The notes below the pieces were generated by a model. The model was given only the letters and a program-made list of their open reading frames with translations, was not told the origin of the DNA and did not search any database. DNA of 64,000 nucleotides from Novosphingobium sp. SG707 (GTDB lineage Bacteria > Pseudomonadota > Alphaproteobacteria > Sphingomonadales > Sphingomonadaceae): positions 248,001 through 312,000 of the forward strand of contig NZ_JAAZQL010000005.1 of assembly GCF_012275515.1 (NCBI RefSeq), in the 5' to 3' direction. Made by a program: the position numbers and the translations under genes. This document shows, one piece after another, positions 17,135 through 25,214 of this stretch; position 1 is the stretch's first letter, and each line of letters begins with the position of its first letter.

Positions 17135-17363
17135 TGCCTCCGGCGGGCAAAGGGCGGGGGCCCTTTGCAATCCCATTATGGGGTTGCGCTAAGGTTCGGC
17201 GGGGGTGTTCGCACGATTGGTTTGAAAGCCTGCGGCGCGGCGAAGTTGCGGAAAATGCGCCGCAGGCTTTAGAAATTCCAACGACGCGTCTGACACCCAT
17301 TGGCCGAACCCGACCCGCAACGCAGACAGTAATGGGAGCGCGAGGGACGAGTCCCTCGCATCT
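17135..17363. repeat. Intergenic hairpin repeat, copy B
   Basis: It occupies most of the 345 bp between serA and hisZ. In order: TTTGCCTCCGGCGGG; the perfect hairpin GCAAAGGGC-N4-GCCCTTTGC (17147-17168); a 14 bp stem of AAAGCCTGCGGCGC with GCGCCGCAGGCTTT (17225-17270); a linker with GCGTCTGACACCC, GGCCGAACCC and GCAGACAGTAA; and the tight hairpin GCGAGGGAC-GA-GTCCCTCGC (17339-17358). Copy C is nearly collinear; copy A shares the first two hairpins and the linker. There is no open reading frame of interest inside it. Confidence 0.88.
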
Positions 17364-17407
17364 ATTCTGCCTTCCTAAAATGCCAAACCCCCGCTAAAGC
17401 CCGCCCC

Positions 17408-18526
17408 ATGATGGACACCGAAACCCGCGATTTGCTGCCCGAGGGCCTGGAAGACCGACTGCCGCAGGATACGGCGGCCGCGACGCGCATTACGCGCGCG
17501 ATCATGGATGTGCTGGACAGCCATGGCTATGACCGGGTTCAGCCGCCGGGGGTTGAGTTCGAGCGCTCCTTGGCCAGTCGCATGGCGGGCATCGAGACGC
17601 GGCGCATGGTGCGCTTCATTGATCCCTCGTCCCTGCGGATGATGGCGCTGCGCAGCGATATCACGCCGCAGGTGGGTCGTATTGCCGTGACGCGTTTGAA
17701 GGATGCCCCGCGCCCGCTGCGTCTGGCCTATGCCGGGCAGGTGACGGCGATCAAGGGTGATGGCCTCGACCCCACGCGTGAGCGTTTGCAGATCGGCGCC
17801 GAGCTGATCGGCCATGCGGGCACGGCGGCGGCGGGCGAGGTGGTGGCGGTGGCCATCGAGGCGCTTCAGGCGGCAGGCGCCACTGGAATTTCGGTCGATT
17901 TCACGATGCCGGGTCTGGTCGATGCCTTGGCCGCTGGCCCTTGGCCGTTGACGTCTGCGCAACTGGATGCTGTCCGCCGCGAACTGGACGCCAAGGATGC
18001 GGGCGCGCTGGTGACCGAGGGCGGGGCGGCATACCTGCCGCTGATCCACGCCACCGGGCCGCTGGACGCCGCGATTGCCCGCCTTGAGGCGCTCGCTTTG
18101 GGCGAGGTGCTCGACGAGCGCATCGCCGCGCTGCGCCAGATTGCGGCGCGCCTGCCTGCCGGTGTGCGCATGACGCTGGACCCGACCGAGCGGCATGGGT
18201 TTGAATATCAGAGCTGGTTTGGCTTCCAGATCTTTGCCGATGGGGTGCGCGGCGCGGTGGCGCGTGGCGGGTCCTATTCGATTCTGGGCGAACCGGCCGA
18301 ACCGGCGGTGGGTTTCTCGCTCTATCCCGATCCGTTGATTACGGCGCTGGCCGCGCATGAGGCGCCGCGCGATCTGCTGTTCCTGCCGCTGGGCCATGAT
18401 ACGGGCGCGGCGGCGCGGCTGCGGGCAGTGGGCTGGCGCACGGTGGCGGCGCTGGGCGATGCCTGCGATGCGGCAACCTTGGGCGCCACCCACCGGCTTG
18501 AGGGCGGCGAGGTGGTCGCGCTTTAA
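17408..18526 (+). CDS. hisZ: ATP phosphoribosyltransferase regulatory subunit HisZ
   Basis: Protein of 372 residues, a catalytically inactive paralogue of histidyl-tRNA synthetase that activates short-form HisG in the first step of histidine synthesis. Class II synthetase-like segments are LLPEGLEDRLPQ, RFIDPSSLRMMALRSDITPQVGRI and GSYSILGEPAEPAVGFSLY; the anticodon-binding domain of true HisRS is missing. This implies a HisG of the short type elsewhere in the genome. Its 3' end overlaps the convergent HxlR gene by 4 bp. Start at 17408 or the next Met, 3 bp on. Confidence 0.9.
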   Translation: MMDTETRDLLPEGLEDRLPQDTAAATRITRAIMDVLDSHGYDRVQPPGVEFERSLASRMAGIETRRMVRFIDPSSLRMMALRSDITPQVGRIAVTRLKDAPRPLRLAYAGQVTAIKGDGLDPTRERLQIGAELIGHAGTAAAGEVVAVAIEALQAAGATGISVDFTMPGLVDALAAGPWPLTSAQLDAVRRELDAKDAGALVTEGGAAYLPLIHATGPLDAAIARLEALALGEVLDERIAALRQIAARLPAGVRMTLDPTERHGFEYQSWFGFQIFADGVRGAVARGGSYSILGEPAEPAVGFSLYPDPLITALAAHEAPRDLLFLPLGHDTGAAARLRAVGWRTVAALGDACDAATLGATHRLEGGEVVAL

Positions 18527-18903
18527 TCTGCGCTGAGGAGGGCGTCGAAGCGGCTTCGCGCGCCTTCCACCTCCTCCAGATGGGCTTCGGCCCATTGCCA
18601 GACCCCGCAGAATGCGGCGCTCAGACTATGGCCCAGCGGCGTCAGTTCATAATCGACGCGCGGCGGGATGACCGGGTGGATGGTGCGCGTCACCAGCCCG
18701 TCGCGCTCCATCGCGCGCAGGGTCTGCGTCAGCATCTTCTGGCTGATGCCCGGCACGGCGCGCCCGATCTGGGTAAAGCGCAGAACGCCGCCTTCCTCCA
18801 GCACTTCCAGAATAAGCAGCGTCCATTTGTCGGCCACACGGCCGATCAATTCGTTGACGAGCGCATCAACGCGCGGATCACTTGGGGGATAGTTACTCTC
18901 CAT
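18523..18903 (-). CDS. HxlR-family transcriptional regulator
   Basis: Protein of 126 residues with a winged helix: RVADKWTLLILEVLEEGGVLRFTQI, GISQKMLTQTLRAMERDGLVTRTIHPVIPPRVDYELTPLG is the standard HxlR signature. The conserved Cys of redox-sensing HxlR members is absent from the N-terminal part. It diverges from an SDR across 87 bp, the usual layout for a regulator and its target. Its promoter places the ATG at the predicted transcription start. Confidence 0.88.
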   Translation of the reverse strand: MESNYPPSDPRVDALVNELIGRVADKWTLLILEVLEEGGVLRFTQIGRAVPGISQKMLTQTLRAMERDGLVTRTIHPVIPPRVDYELTPLGHSLSAAFCGVWQWAEAHLEEVEGARSRFDALLSAD

Positions 18904-18909
18904 CGGGTA

Positions 18910-18938
18910 AGTATAAATATTTCAGGTGCCTTCTTCAA
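18910..18938 (-). promoter_or_regulatory. Sigma-70 promoter of the HxlR gene, predicted leaderless
   Basis: On the minus strand TTGAAG (18938-18933), a 17 bp spacer and TATACT (18915-18910) make a good sigma-70 type promoter. Only six bases lie between the -10 and the ATG at 18903, so the message should start at or beside the start codon. The surrounding sequence is unusually AT-rich for this window and contains the palindrome AAATATTT. Confidence 0.65.
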
Positions 18939-18990
18939 TCGGGAGAGCGAAGGCGTAAATGGAGTGTCGCACCCCAAAAGGAGACATTCC

Positions 18991-19734
18991 ATGCAGACCA
19001 GCGGCAACACCATCCTCATCACCGGCGGCACCTCGGGCATCGGGCGCGCCCTGGCCGAGAGGTTTCATGCACAAGGCAATCAGGTCATCATCGCCGGACG
19101 GCGTCAGGCCCTGATCGACGAGATCATCGCGGCCAATCCCGGCATGGCGGGCTTTGCGCTGAATATTGACGATCCGGCCGACATTGCCCGCGCCGCGCAG
19201 GCGATCATCGCGGCCTATCCCGCGCTCAACGTGCTTATCAACAATGCTGGCATCATGCGTTTCGAGGATGCGACCGGCGCCCGCGACCTGTCCGATGCGG
19301 AAGGCATGATCACTTCCAACCTGCTTGGCCCGATCCGCATGACCGATGCCTTGATCGACCATCTGAAAACGCAGGCCAACCCGGCCATCGTCAATGTCAC
19401 CTCGGGGCTGGCCTTTGTGCCGCTGCTCTCCACGCCCACCTATAACGCCACCAAGGCCGCGCTTCATTCCTATACGCTGGCCCTGCGCGCGCTGCTGGCC
19501 GGGCGGGTCGAGGTGATCGAACTGGCCCCGCCCGCCGTGCAGACCGACCTGACGCCGGGGCAGGCCACGCGCGAGGGCTATCTGCCGCTGACCGACTTTA
19601 TCGACGAGGTGATGGGCCTGTTTGCGCAAACCCCCACCCCGGCCGAGATCAATGTCGAGCGCGTGCAATTCCTGCGCCGCGCCGAGATCGAGGGGCGGCT
19701 GGACCAGACCATCGCCATGATCAACGCGCATTAA
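18991..19734 (+). CDS. SDR oxidoreductase (DltE-like)
   Basis: 247 residues from the ATG at 18991, after an AAAGGAGA ribosome site. The Rossmann motif TGGTSGIGRALAERF, the NNAGIMR strand and the catalytic YNATK are intact, with the Ser in VNVTSGLAF. It resembles the YdfG/DltE-like branch, which is NAD(P)H-dependent with broad small-carbonyl substrates. It is divergent from and probably controlled by the HxlR regulator. Its stop overlaps the convergent esterase gene by 4 bp. Confidence 0.85.
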   Translation: MQTSGNTILITGGTSGIGRALAERFHAQGNQVIIAGRRQALIDEIIAANPGMAGFALNIDDPADIARAAQAIIAAYPALNVLINNAGIMRFEDATGARDLSDAEGMITSNLLGPIRMTDALIDHLKTQANPAIVNVTSGLAFVPLLSTPTYNATKAALHSYTLALRALLAGRVEVIELAPPAVQTDLTPGQATREGYLPLTDFIDEVMGLFAQTPTPAEINVERVQFLRRAEIEGRLDQTIAMINAH

Positions 19735-20669
19735 ACGCCGAACACGCCCTTTAACCAGCGGTCCACCACCGGCGTTGCGGCATAGTCGGGATCGCCCAGA
19801 CGACGGTTGATCTCGACATGCCCCTGCAACCCGCGCCCGTCAAAGCTCTGCGTCTCGACCTGCGCCCCCGCGCGGCGCAGCGCCTCGGCCAGAGCTTTGG
19901 CCTGCGCCAGCCCATCCTCGCGCTGAACATTGATGAAGAGAAAGCGCGAGGCATTGGGCGCTGCGGCATAAGTCAAAGGCGAGAGAGAGCGCTGGCGGGC
20001 GGGATCATCGCCAAAGGCCTGCTTGTACCGCCCCAGCATATAGGCCCCCGCCGCGGCCATTTGCGAGGGGACATCATAGGCCGCCCCGTCAATCGGCAGG
20101 ACGCCCGCCAGATCCCCCTGCGAAAGGCCGACCCGCGCCAGATAGCGTTCATCCGTGCCCAGCAGCGCCACCAGATGCGCGCCCGCCGAATGGCCCATCA
20201 GCACGATGCGGTGCCGGTCTATCCCCAGCCGATCCGCATCCGCGATCAGCCGCGCCAAAGCCGCCGCCACATCGCCCGCCTCATCCTCGACGCCCACCTG
20301 CGGCACAAGGCGATAGTTGATGGACGCAAAGGCATAGCCCAGCGACATGTAATGCGGAGCTTTCCACCCGCCCGTCGCATTGTCCTTGTTGCCCTGCGTC
20401 CACCCGCCGCCATGGACAAAGACCACCAGCGGCGCCTTGCCTCCGCTCGCGGCGAGCGGGGTAAAGTCCAGATTCTGCATCGGATCGGCGCCATAGGCGA
20501 TGGTCTGATGCGCGGGGGCGGCCGGGGCGGGCGCCCCTTTGTGCGCGGCGCGCGCCATGCGGCGCATCATCATCGCGCCCATCAGCAATTGCGATTGCGC
20601 GGGCACCGAAACGGCCACCATGGCCATCATGCTCAGGCCGCCGATCATGCGGCGAAGGGAAGATGCCAT
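19731..20669 (-). CDS. Secreted alpha/beta-hydrolase, BD-FAE/lipase-like esterase
   Basis: About 312 residues from the ATG at 20669. An N-terminal signal (GGLSMMAMVAVSVPAQS) predicts export. The oxyanion motif HGGGW, the nucleophile elbow GHSAGAHL and the late Asp/His region (ENVQREDGLAQAKAL, LQGHVEINRRLG) match hormone-sensitive-lipase or feruloyl-esterase-like small esterases. It precedes no other gene on its strand. Natural substrate unknown. Confidence 0.8.
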   Translation of the reverse strand: MASSLRRMIGGLSMMAMVAVSVPAQSQLLMGAMMMRRMARAAHKGAPAPAAPAHQTIAYGADPMQNLDFTPLAASGGKAPLVVFVHGGGWTQGNKDNATGGWKAPHYMSLGYAFASINYRLVPQVGVEDEAGDVAAALARLIADADRLGIDRHRIVLMGHSAGAHLVALLGTDERYLARVGLSQGDLAGVLPIDGAAYDVPSQMAAAGAYMLGRYKQAFGDDPARQRSLSPLTYAAAPNASRFLFINVQREDGLAQAKALAEALRRAGAQVETQSFDGRGLQGHVEINRRLGDPDYAATPVVDRWLKGVFGV

Positions 20670-20878
20670 GAGGCAGGATCCTTGTTCTGTGGGATGCTTT
20701 TTTCCCCATAACCCATCGCGCGCGCCAAGGCCATTGACGGCGCGCATCAGTCTGGCTAACGGCGCGGTCGAAATCGGGGGCTTTCCTTCGGGAATCGCGC
20801 CCCATCGTCCCATCCGCTGCGCCGAGTCCTGTCGAAGGGCGCTTCCGGATTTACTTGGCAGGGTGAGGGATTCTATCC

Positions 20879-22168
20879 ATGGCAAATGTGACCGTTGTCG
20901 GCGCCCAGTGGGGCGACGAGGGCAAAGGCAAGATCGTCGACTGGCTGGCCAGCCGCGCCGATGTGGTGGTGCGCTTTCAGGGCGGCCATAATGCGGGCCA
21001 CACGCTGGTCGTGGGCGAAAAGGTGTACAAGCTCTCGCTGCTGCCCAGCGGCATCGTGACCGGCACGCTCTCGATCATCGGCAATGGCGTGGTGCTCGAC
21101 CCCTGGGCGCTCAAGGCCGAGATCGAGAAGCTGGAATCGCAGGGCGTGGTGATCAACCGCGAAAATTTCGCGATTGCCGAAAACTGCCCGCTGATCCTGC
21201 CGATGCACCGCGATCTGGATGGTCTGCGCGAAACGGCGGCGGGCGCGGGCAAGATCGGCACCACCGGTCGCGGCATCGGCCCGGCCTATGAGGACAAGGT
21301 TGGCCGCCGCGCGATCCGTGTGTGCGATCTGGCGCATCTCGATTCGCTCGATGCCCAGCTTGACCGCCTCTGCGCCCACCACGACGCGCTGCGCGCCGGT
21401 TTCGGTCAGCCTGCGGTGGACCGCGAGGCGTTGATCGCCGAGCTCAAGGAAATCGCGCCCTTCGTGCTGCAATTTGCCGAGCCGGTGTGGAAGCGTTTGA
21501 ACACGGTGAAGAAGGCTGGCGCCCGCGTGCTGTTCGAAGGCGCGCAGGGCGTGCTGCTCGACGTGGATCATGGCACCTATCCGTTTGTGACCAGCTCGAA
21601 CACGGTGTCGGGCACGGCGGCCAGCGGCTCGGGCATGGGTCCGTCCTCGGCCGGTTTCGTGCTGGGCATTGTGAAGGCCTATACGACTCGCGTCGGCTCG
21701 GGTCCGTTCCCGACCGAACTGGAGGACGAAGTGGGCCAGCGTCTGGGCGAGCGCGGCCATGAATTCGGCACCGTCACGGGCCGCAAGCGTCGCTGCGGCT
21801 GGTTTGACGCGGTGCTGGTGCGCCAATCCTGCGCCATTTCGGGCGTAACCGGCATTGCGCTGACCAAGCTCGACGTTCTCGACGGGTTTGACAAGGTGCG
21901 GATCTGCACCGGCTATCGTCTGCGGGGCAAGGTTTTGGATTACTATCCTTCGCACGCCGCCGATCAGGCCGCTGTTGAGCCGATCTACGAAGAAATGGAT
22001 GGCTGGCAGGGTACGACTGCCGGGGCGCGTTCGTGGGCCGATCTGCCCGCGCAGGCGATCAAGTACATCCAGCGCGTGCAGGAATTGATCGAGACGCCGG
22101 TTGCGCTGGTGTCGACCAGCCCCGAGCGTGAGGACACGATTCTGGTGCGCGATCCCTTTATCGATTGA
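20879..22168 (+). CDS. purA: Adenylosuccinate synthetase
   Basis: Protein of 429 residues, the standard length. It uses GTP to join IMP and aspartate on the way to AMP. The P-loop QWGDEGKGK, HNAGHTLVVGEKVYKLSLLPSG, TGRGIGPAYEDK, LFEGAQGVLLDVDHGTYPFVTSSN and the C-terminal RDPFID are all family hallmarks. It has its own terminator. The 209 bp upstream contain the starts of the esterase transcript and the purA leader; no clear promoter hexamers were found. Confidence 0.97.
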   Translation: MANVTVVGAQWGDEGKGKIVDWLASRADVVVRFQGGHNAGHTLVVGEKVYKLSLLPSGIVTGTLSIIGNGVVLDPWALKAEIEKLESQGVVINRENFAIAENCPLILPMHRDLDGLRETAAGAGKIGTTGRGIGPAYEDKVGRRAIRVCDLAHLDSLDAQLDRLCAHHDALRAGFGQPAVDREALIAELKEIAPFVLQFAEPVWKRLNTVKKAGARVLFEGAQGVLLDVDHGTYPFVTSSNTVSGTAASGSGMGPSSAGFVLGIVKAYTTRVGSGPFPTELEDEVGQRLGERGHEFGTVTGRKRRCGWFDAVLVRQSCAISGVTGIALTKLDVLDGFDKVRICTGYRLRGKVLDYYPSHAADQAAVEPIYEEMDGWQGTTAGARSWADLPAQAIKYIQRVQELIETPVALVSTSPEREDTILVRDPFID

Positions 22169-22191
22169 TAATGATTCCAAGGGTTTGATTG

Positions 22192-22237
22192 GGCCGCCCG
22201 GCCGCCTTTATGGGGCGACCGGGCGGCCTTTTCGTTT
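22192..22237 (+). terminator. Rho-independent terminator after purA
   Basis: GGCCGCCCGG (22192-22201) pairs perfectly with CCGGGCGGCC (22219-22228) and is followed by TTTTCGTTT, 24 bp after the purA stop. Confidence 0.88.
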
Positions 22238-22330
22238 GCGGTGGGCGCGGCAATTGCCTCCAAAACGGATGATCTGTTCTTGGATGTTTTCTAAATGTTC
22301 CATTTTTGATCTTGACGGTGTTCCGCTTTG

Positions 22331-22359
22331 TTCTAGGTTCTAGGTATTCCTACTGGGAA
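22331..22359 (+). promoter_or_regulatory. Direct repeat plus inverted repeat upstream of the winged-helix regulator
   Basis: Two tandem TTCTAGG units (22331-22344) run into the palindrome TAGG-TATT-CCTA (22341-22352), then TTCC/GGAA arms (22347-22359). TTGACG at 22312 with a weak TAGGTT 16 bp on may be the promoter, so this motif would sit over the -10 and start. A near-identical motif, TAGGTATTCCCTAC, occurs at 30181. Confidence 0.4.
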
Positions 22360-22382
22360 CTTGAAAGACGGAGTCGGATATC

Positions 22383-23399
22383 ATGCTTAATGCGCCCTAT
22401 GCCGGTTTTTCGGATGTCGCCGATGATTTCTCCTATGGCTCGGGCCATGATGTTTCGGGCCTGCGTCTTAAGGTTTCGATCTTTGCCGACCGGCCCTATC
22501 TGCGCGATCAGATGCGCGAGGATGCCGAGGGCGCCGGTTTCCGCCTGGCCGAGGCCAGCCCGATTGCCCGCCTGCTCTCGGGCGAGGCGATGCCGCTGGG
22601 CGATGTCGTACTGCTCGATTGCCCGGTGGTCGATGGCGAGGTGATGGCGGCGCTTTCGCGGCTGGATCTGCGCGCGGGCCAGACGGGCGCGGCGCTGGTG
22701 GTGTCGACCAGTGTGAATGCGCTTGACGATGTGTTCGGTTGCCTTGATCAGTCCGGGCCGCAGATTCTGGTTGATCCCAGCCGGGCCGAACGCCTGATCG
22801 CGCTGGGTCAGGTGATGGCGCGGATGCCGGCGAAGCGCGTGCGCGAATTGTCGGACGAGGATCGCATGGTGCTGCTGCGCCTGACCGAACAGGTCACGCA
22901 GATCGGCGAGCGGCTGAACACGCTGACCCCCGGCATCGGCGCGGCGGCCCAGACCGTCCCGGCTCAGGCCGCCTCGGCCTTCCGCTTTGACCCTGCGCGC
23001 AAGGATGCCCCGGGCGACCGGCAGGTGGCCCAGCAGCGCCCGGAAATGCCCGATCCGCGCATGGTCCGCCGCGTGATCCGCCAGCGCCAGATGCGCGCGC
23101 GTTTCTTTGACGGCGATCTGTTTGCCGATCCGGCATGGGACATGCTGCTCGACCTGACCGCCGCTCATGTAGAAAAGACCAAAGTGTCGGTCACGAGCCT
23201 GTGCATCGCTTCCAGCGTGCCGCCCACCACTGCGCTGCGCTGGATCGGCCAGATGACCGAGGCGGGGCTGCTCAAGCGGATCGAGGATGAATCGGATCGC
23301 CGCCGCGCCTTCATCACCCTGACCGACAAGGCCGCCGATGCGATGGCGGGCTATTTTGCTGATCTTGGCAATTCGGCGGGCCGGGTGGGCGTGGTGTAA
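22383..23399 (+). CDS. Two-part winged-helix DNA-binding protein of unknown signal
   Basis: Protein of 338 residues. The C-terminal 90 residues are a MarR-like winged helix (VTSLCIASSVPPTTALRWIGQMTEAGLLKRIEDESDRRRAFITLTDKAADAM). Residues 25-170 form alternating strands and helices (LKVSIFADRPYLRDQM, VVLLDCPVVDGEVMAAL, GAALVVSTSVNALDDVFG, PQILVDPSRAERLIALG) that look like a degenerate receiver-type alpha/beta fold, joined by an Ala/Pro-rich linker. This architecture recurs in sphingomonads without a known role. The upstream palindrome suggests self-regulation. Confidence 0.65.
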   Translation: MLNAPYAGFSDVADDFSYGSGHDVSGLRLKVSIFADRPYLRDQMREDAEGAGFRLAEASPIARLLSGEAMPLGDVVLLDCPVVDGEVMAALSRLDLRAGQTGAALVVSTSVNALDDVFGCLDQSGPQILVDPSRAERLIALGQVMARMPAKRVRELSDEDRMVLLRLTEQVTQIGERLNTLTPGIGAAAQTVPAQAASAFRFDPARKDAPGDRQVAQQRPEMPDPRMVRRVIRQRQMRARFFDGDLFADPAWDMLLDLTAAHVEKTKVSVTSLCIASSVPPTTALRWIGQMTEAGLLKRIEDESDRRRAFITLTDKAADAMAGYFADLGNSAGRVGVV

Positions 23400-23420
23400 G
23401 GGGGCTATCCGCTCCCTGCC

Positions 23421-23978
23421 TCAAGGCTGCGCGCCGGCCGCCGGCTTGGGTTGAAAGCTCAGGCGCAGCGGGATGATTTCCCCGTCGGGCTTCAGGCGAA
23501 AGCGCAGGATCGCCTGCTGCGCCGGATCGGCCAGCGCGCGTTCCAGCCCGGCCGCTTCGCTTTGCGGCACGAACAGGCGGCCTTCGCGCGGAACGCTCGA
23601 GATTTGGCCCGGCGCCATCGGGCCGGGATGGGGGCCGGGGTTTGCTGTGCGGGCTATGCCCTGACAATCCCCGGCCTGATCCTCATCGGTCATCCGTGTC
23701 GTGCGGCGGATGGCCGGGGCCTCGCCTTCGATGCACAGTCGGGTTGCCGAGGAGGCTTCATCGGTGACGGAGCCCGGTATCGGTGTTGTCAGGCTGTCAT
23801 CAGGCCAGACATAGGTGAAGCGAATATAATGCCCGCGTAGCAGGTCGCGCGGATCATAGCCGGTGACGGCCACATCCCATTCGACGCCCTGCGCCGCCGA
23901 TTGCCGCGTGGCGTGCCAAGTGTAGGCAAGGCCCGCCAGCGGCAGCATGATGGCCAATGTCCGCAACAGGCCACGCAT
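23421..23978 (-). CDS. GDYXXLXY-family protein
   Basis: Protein of 185 residues with an N-terminal membrane segment (TLAIMLPLAGLAYTW). The family signature region reads YDPRDLLRGHYIRFTY, a variant of GDYxxLxY. The function is unknown; family members are encoded beside DUF2157 membrane proteins, as here, where the DUF2157 stop and this ATG share one base (TGATG). It is probably periplasmic, tethered to the inner membrane. The C-terminal half is basic and ends in a variable tail. Confidence 0.72.
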   Translation of the reverse strand: MRGLLRTLAIMLPLAGLAYTWHATRQSAAQGVEWDVAVTGYDPRDLLRGHYIRFTYVWPDDSLTTPIPGSVTDEASSATRLCIEGEAPAIRRTTRMTDEDQAGDCQGIARTANPGPHPGPMAPGQISSVPREGRLFVPQSEAAGLERALADPAQQAILRFRLKPDGEIIPLRLSFQPKPAAGAQP

Positions 23979-25138
23979 CAGGCGATTCCCCGCGCCGGGG
24001 CAAACCGGCGCGAGATCCGCAGTGCGCCCCAGGCCACGCCCAGCACCAGCACCCCGCCAAGGATCAGCCCGACGCCGCTGGCCAACAATCCGCCCGCCTC
24101 TTCAAACGCCAGAATGATCAGCCGCAGCGCAACCACCGCGACCGCCATCTGAAAGGCCCAGCGCGCCCGCGCGTGGAGCGCCGCCCCCGCCAGCCCGGCC
24201 CACAGCACCATGAACAACAGGCCCATCGCCAAACCATGACCGCTCAGCCGATCCGCCGCCAACATGGCCAGTGCCAGCATGGCAAAAACCGCCGCGCCCG
24301 CCGCGCCCTGCACCGTGCGGTCCGATTGCCAAAGCGCGAGCCCTGCCAGCCCCAGCACCCCGGCGACGGCCACCAGCGCCGTATCCACATTGCCCTGCGG
24401 ATCGCCCGCCCAATGGCCATGACCCCAATCGCCAAAGCCCGAGGCGATCACGAACAGGCTGACAGCCGCAATGGCATAGGCAAAGCCGATCTGGCCCAGC
24501 CGCAACCAGAAGCCGCCGCGCGCAGAACCGCCCAGCATCAAGGCCGATAGCGGCGTCAGCGCCACCGGAAGCGCGCATTCAATCGCGCCCCGGATCACGC
24601 CCGGCCCGGCCTGACCGCCGGAAAAGCCCAGCGCCGGATCGCCAAAACGCATCCAGGGCAGCGCGATGCATCCTCCCGCCAGCAGCGCGGCCGATAGCCA
24701 GCCCTGACCCCCGCCCAGCAGCAGCGGCGCAAACAGCGCCAGCCACAGGCCGATGGCCATCCATGTCGGCGAACTGGTCTGATAGACTTGCCCCAGATGG
24801 CCGATGAAGCCCAGTCCCAGCGCGGCAAAGACGAAAATCCCCACCTCGGCCCAGCGCCGCGCCGTATCGCCCCCCTGCGCCAGGAGCGCCCAGAGCGCCG
24901 CCGCCAACCCGACCATCAGCGCGGCATGGAGCGCAAGGCGCGTCTCGCCCGGGATCGCGGCCCAATTGGCCGCCACCAAAGAGATGATCCCAAGCCCTAT
25001 CGACAGCGCGGCCAGCCCCACCACCGCCCAGAGCGCGACCGGGCGACTGTGTTGCGCCTCCCATGCGCGGATGCGGTCGGCGGCGGCCGCGTCGATCAAT
25101 CCCGCCGCCACCCATGCCTTCAGTTTGCGTTCAGCCAT
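23978..25138 (-). CDS. DUF2157 integral membrane protein
   Basis: Protein of 386 residues: a short cytoplasmic N-domain (KLKAWVAAGLIDAAAADRIRAWE) typical of DUF2157, then about 10-12 hydrophobic segments rich in Ala, Gly, Leu and Trp. Translation is coupled to the GDYXXLXY gene. It diverges from the DUF4139 pair across 76 bp. No enzymatic motif is visible and no function is assigned to the family. Confidence 0.75.
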   Translation of the reverse strand: MAERKLKAWVAAGLIDAAAADRIRAWEAQHSRPVALWAVVGLAALSIGLGIISLVAANWAAIPGETRLALHAALMVGLAAALWALLAQGGDTARRWAEVGIFVFAALGLGFIGHLGQVYQTSSPTWMAIGLWLALFAPLLLGGGQGWLSAALLAGGCIALPWMRFGDPALGFSGGQAGPGVIRGAIECALPVALTPLSALMLGGSARGGFWLRLGQIGFAYAIAAVSLFVIASGFGDWGHGHWAGDPQGNVDTALVAVAGVLGLAGLALWQSDRTVQGAAGAAVFAMLALAMLAADRLSGHGLAMGLLFMVLWAGLAGAALHARARWAFQMAVAVVALRLIILAFEEAGGLLASGVGLILGGVLVLGVAWGALRISRRFAPARGIA

Positions 25139-25214
25139 AAAATCATCATGCTATGGCATCAGTAAAGGTCAAGCTAACTTGGCACACAGGTTTATGGCGA
25201 GAAGGGGCATTGCG

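Noticed and set aside
17339..17358. GCGAGGGAC-GA-GTCCCTCGC as a terminator of serA
   Set aside because: It has no T-run, recurs with repeat copy C, and a better terminator lies at 17088-17126, so it is treated as part of the repeat.
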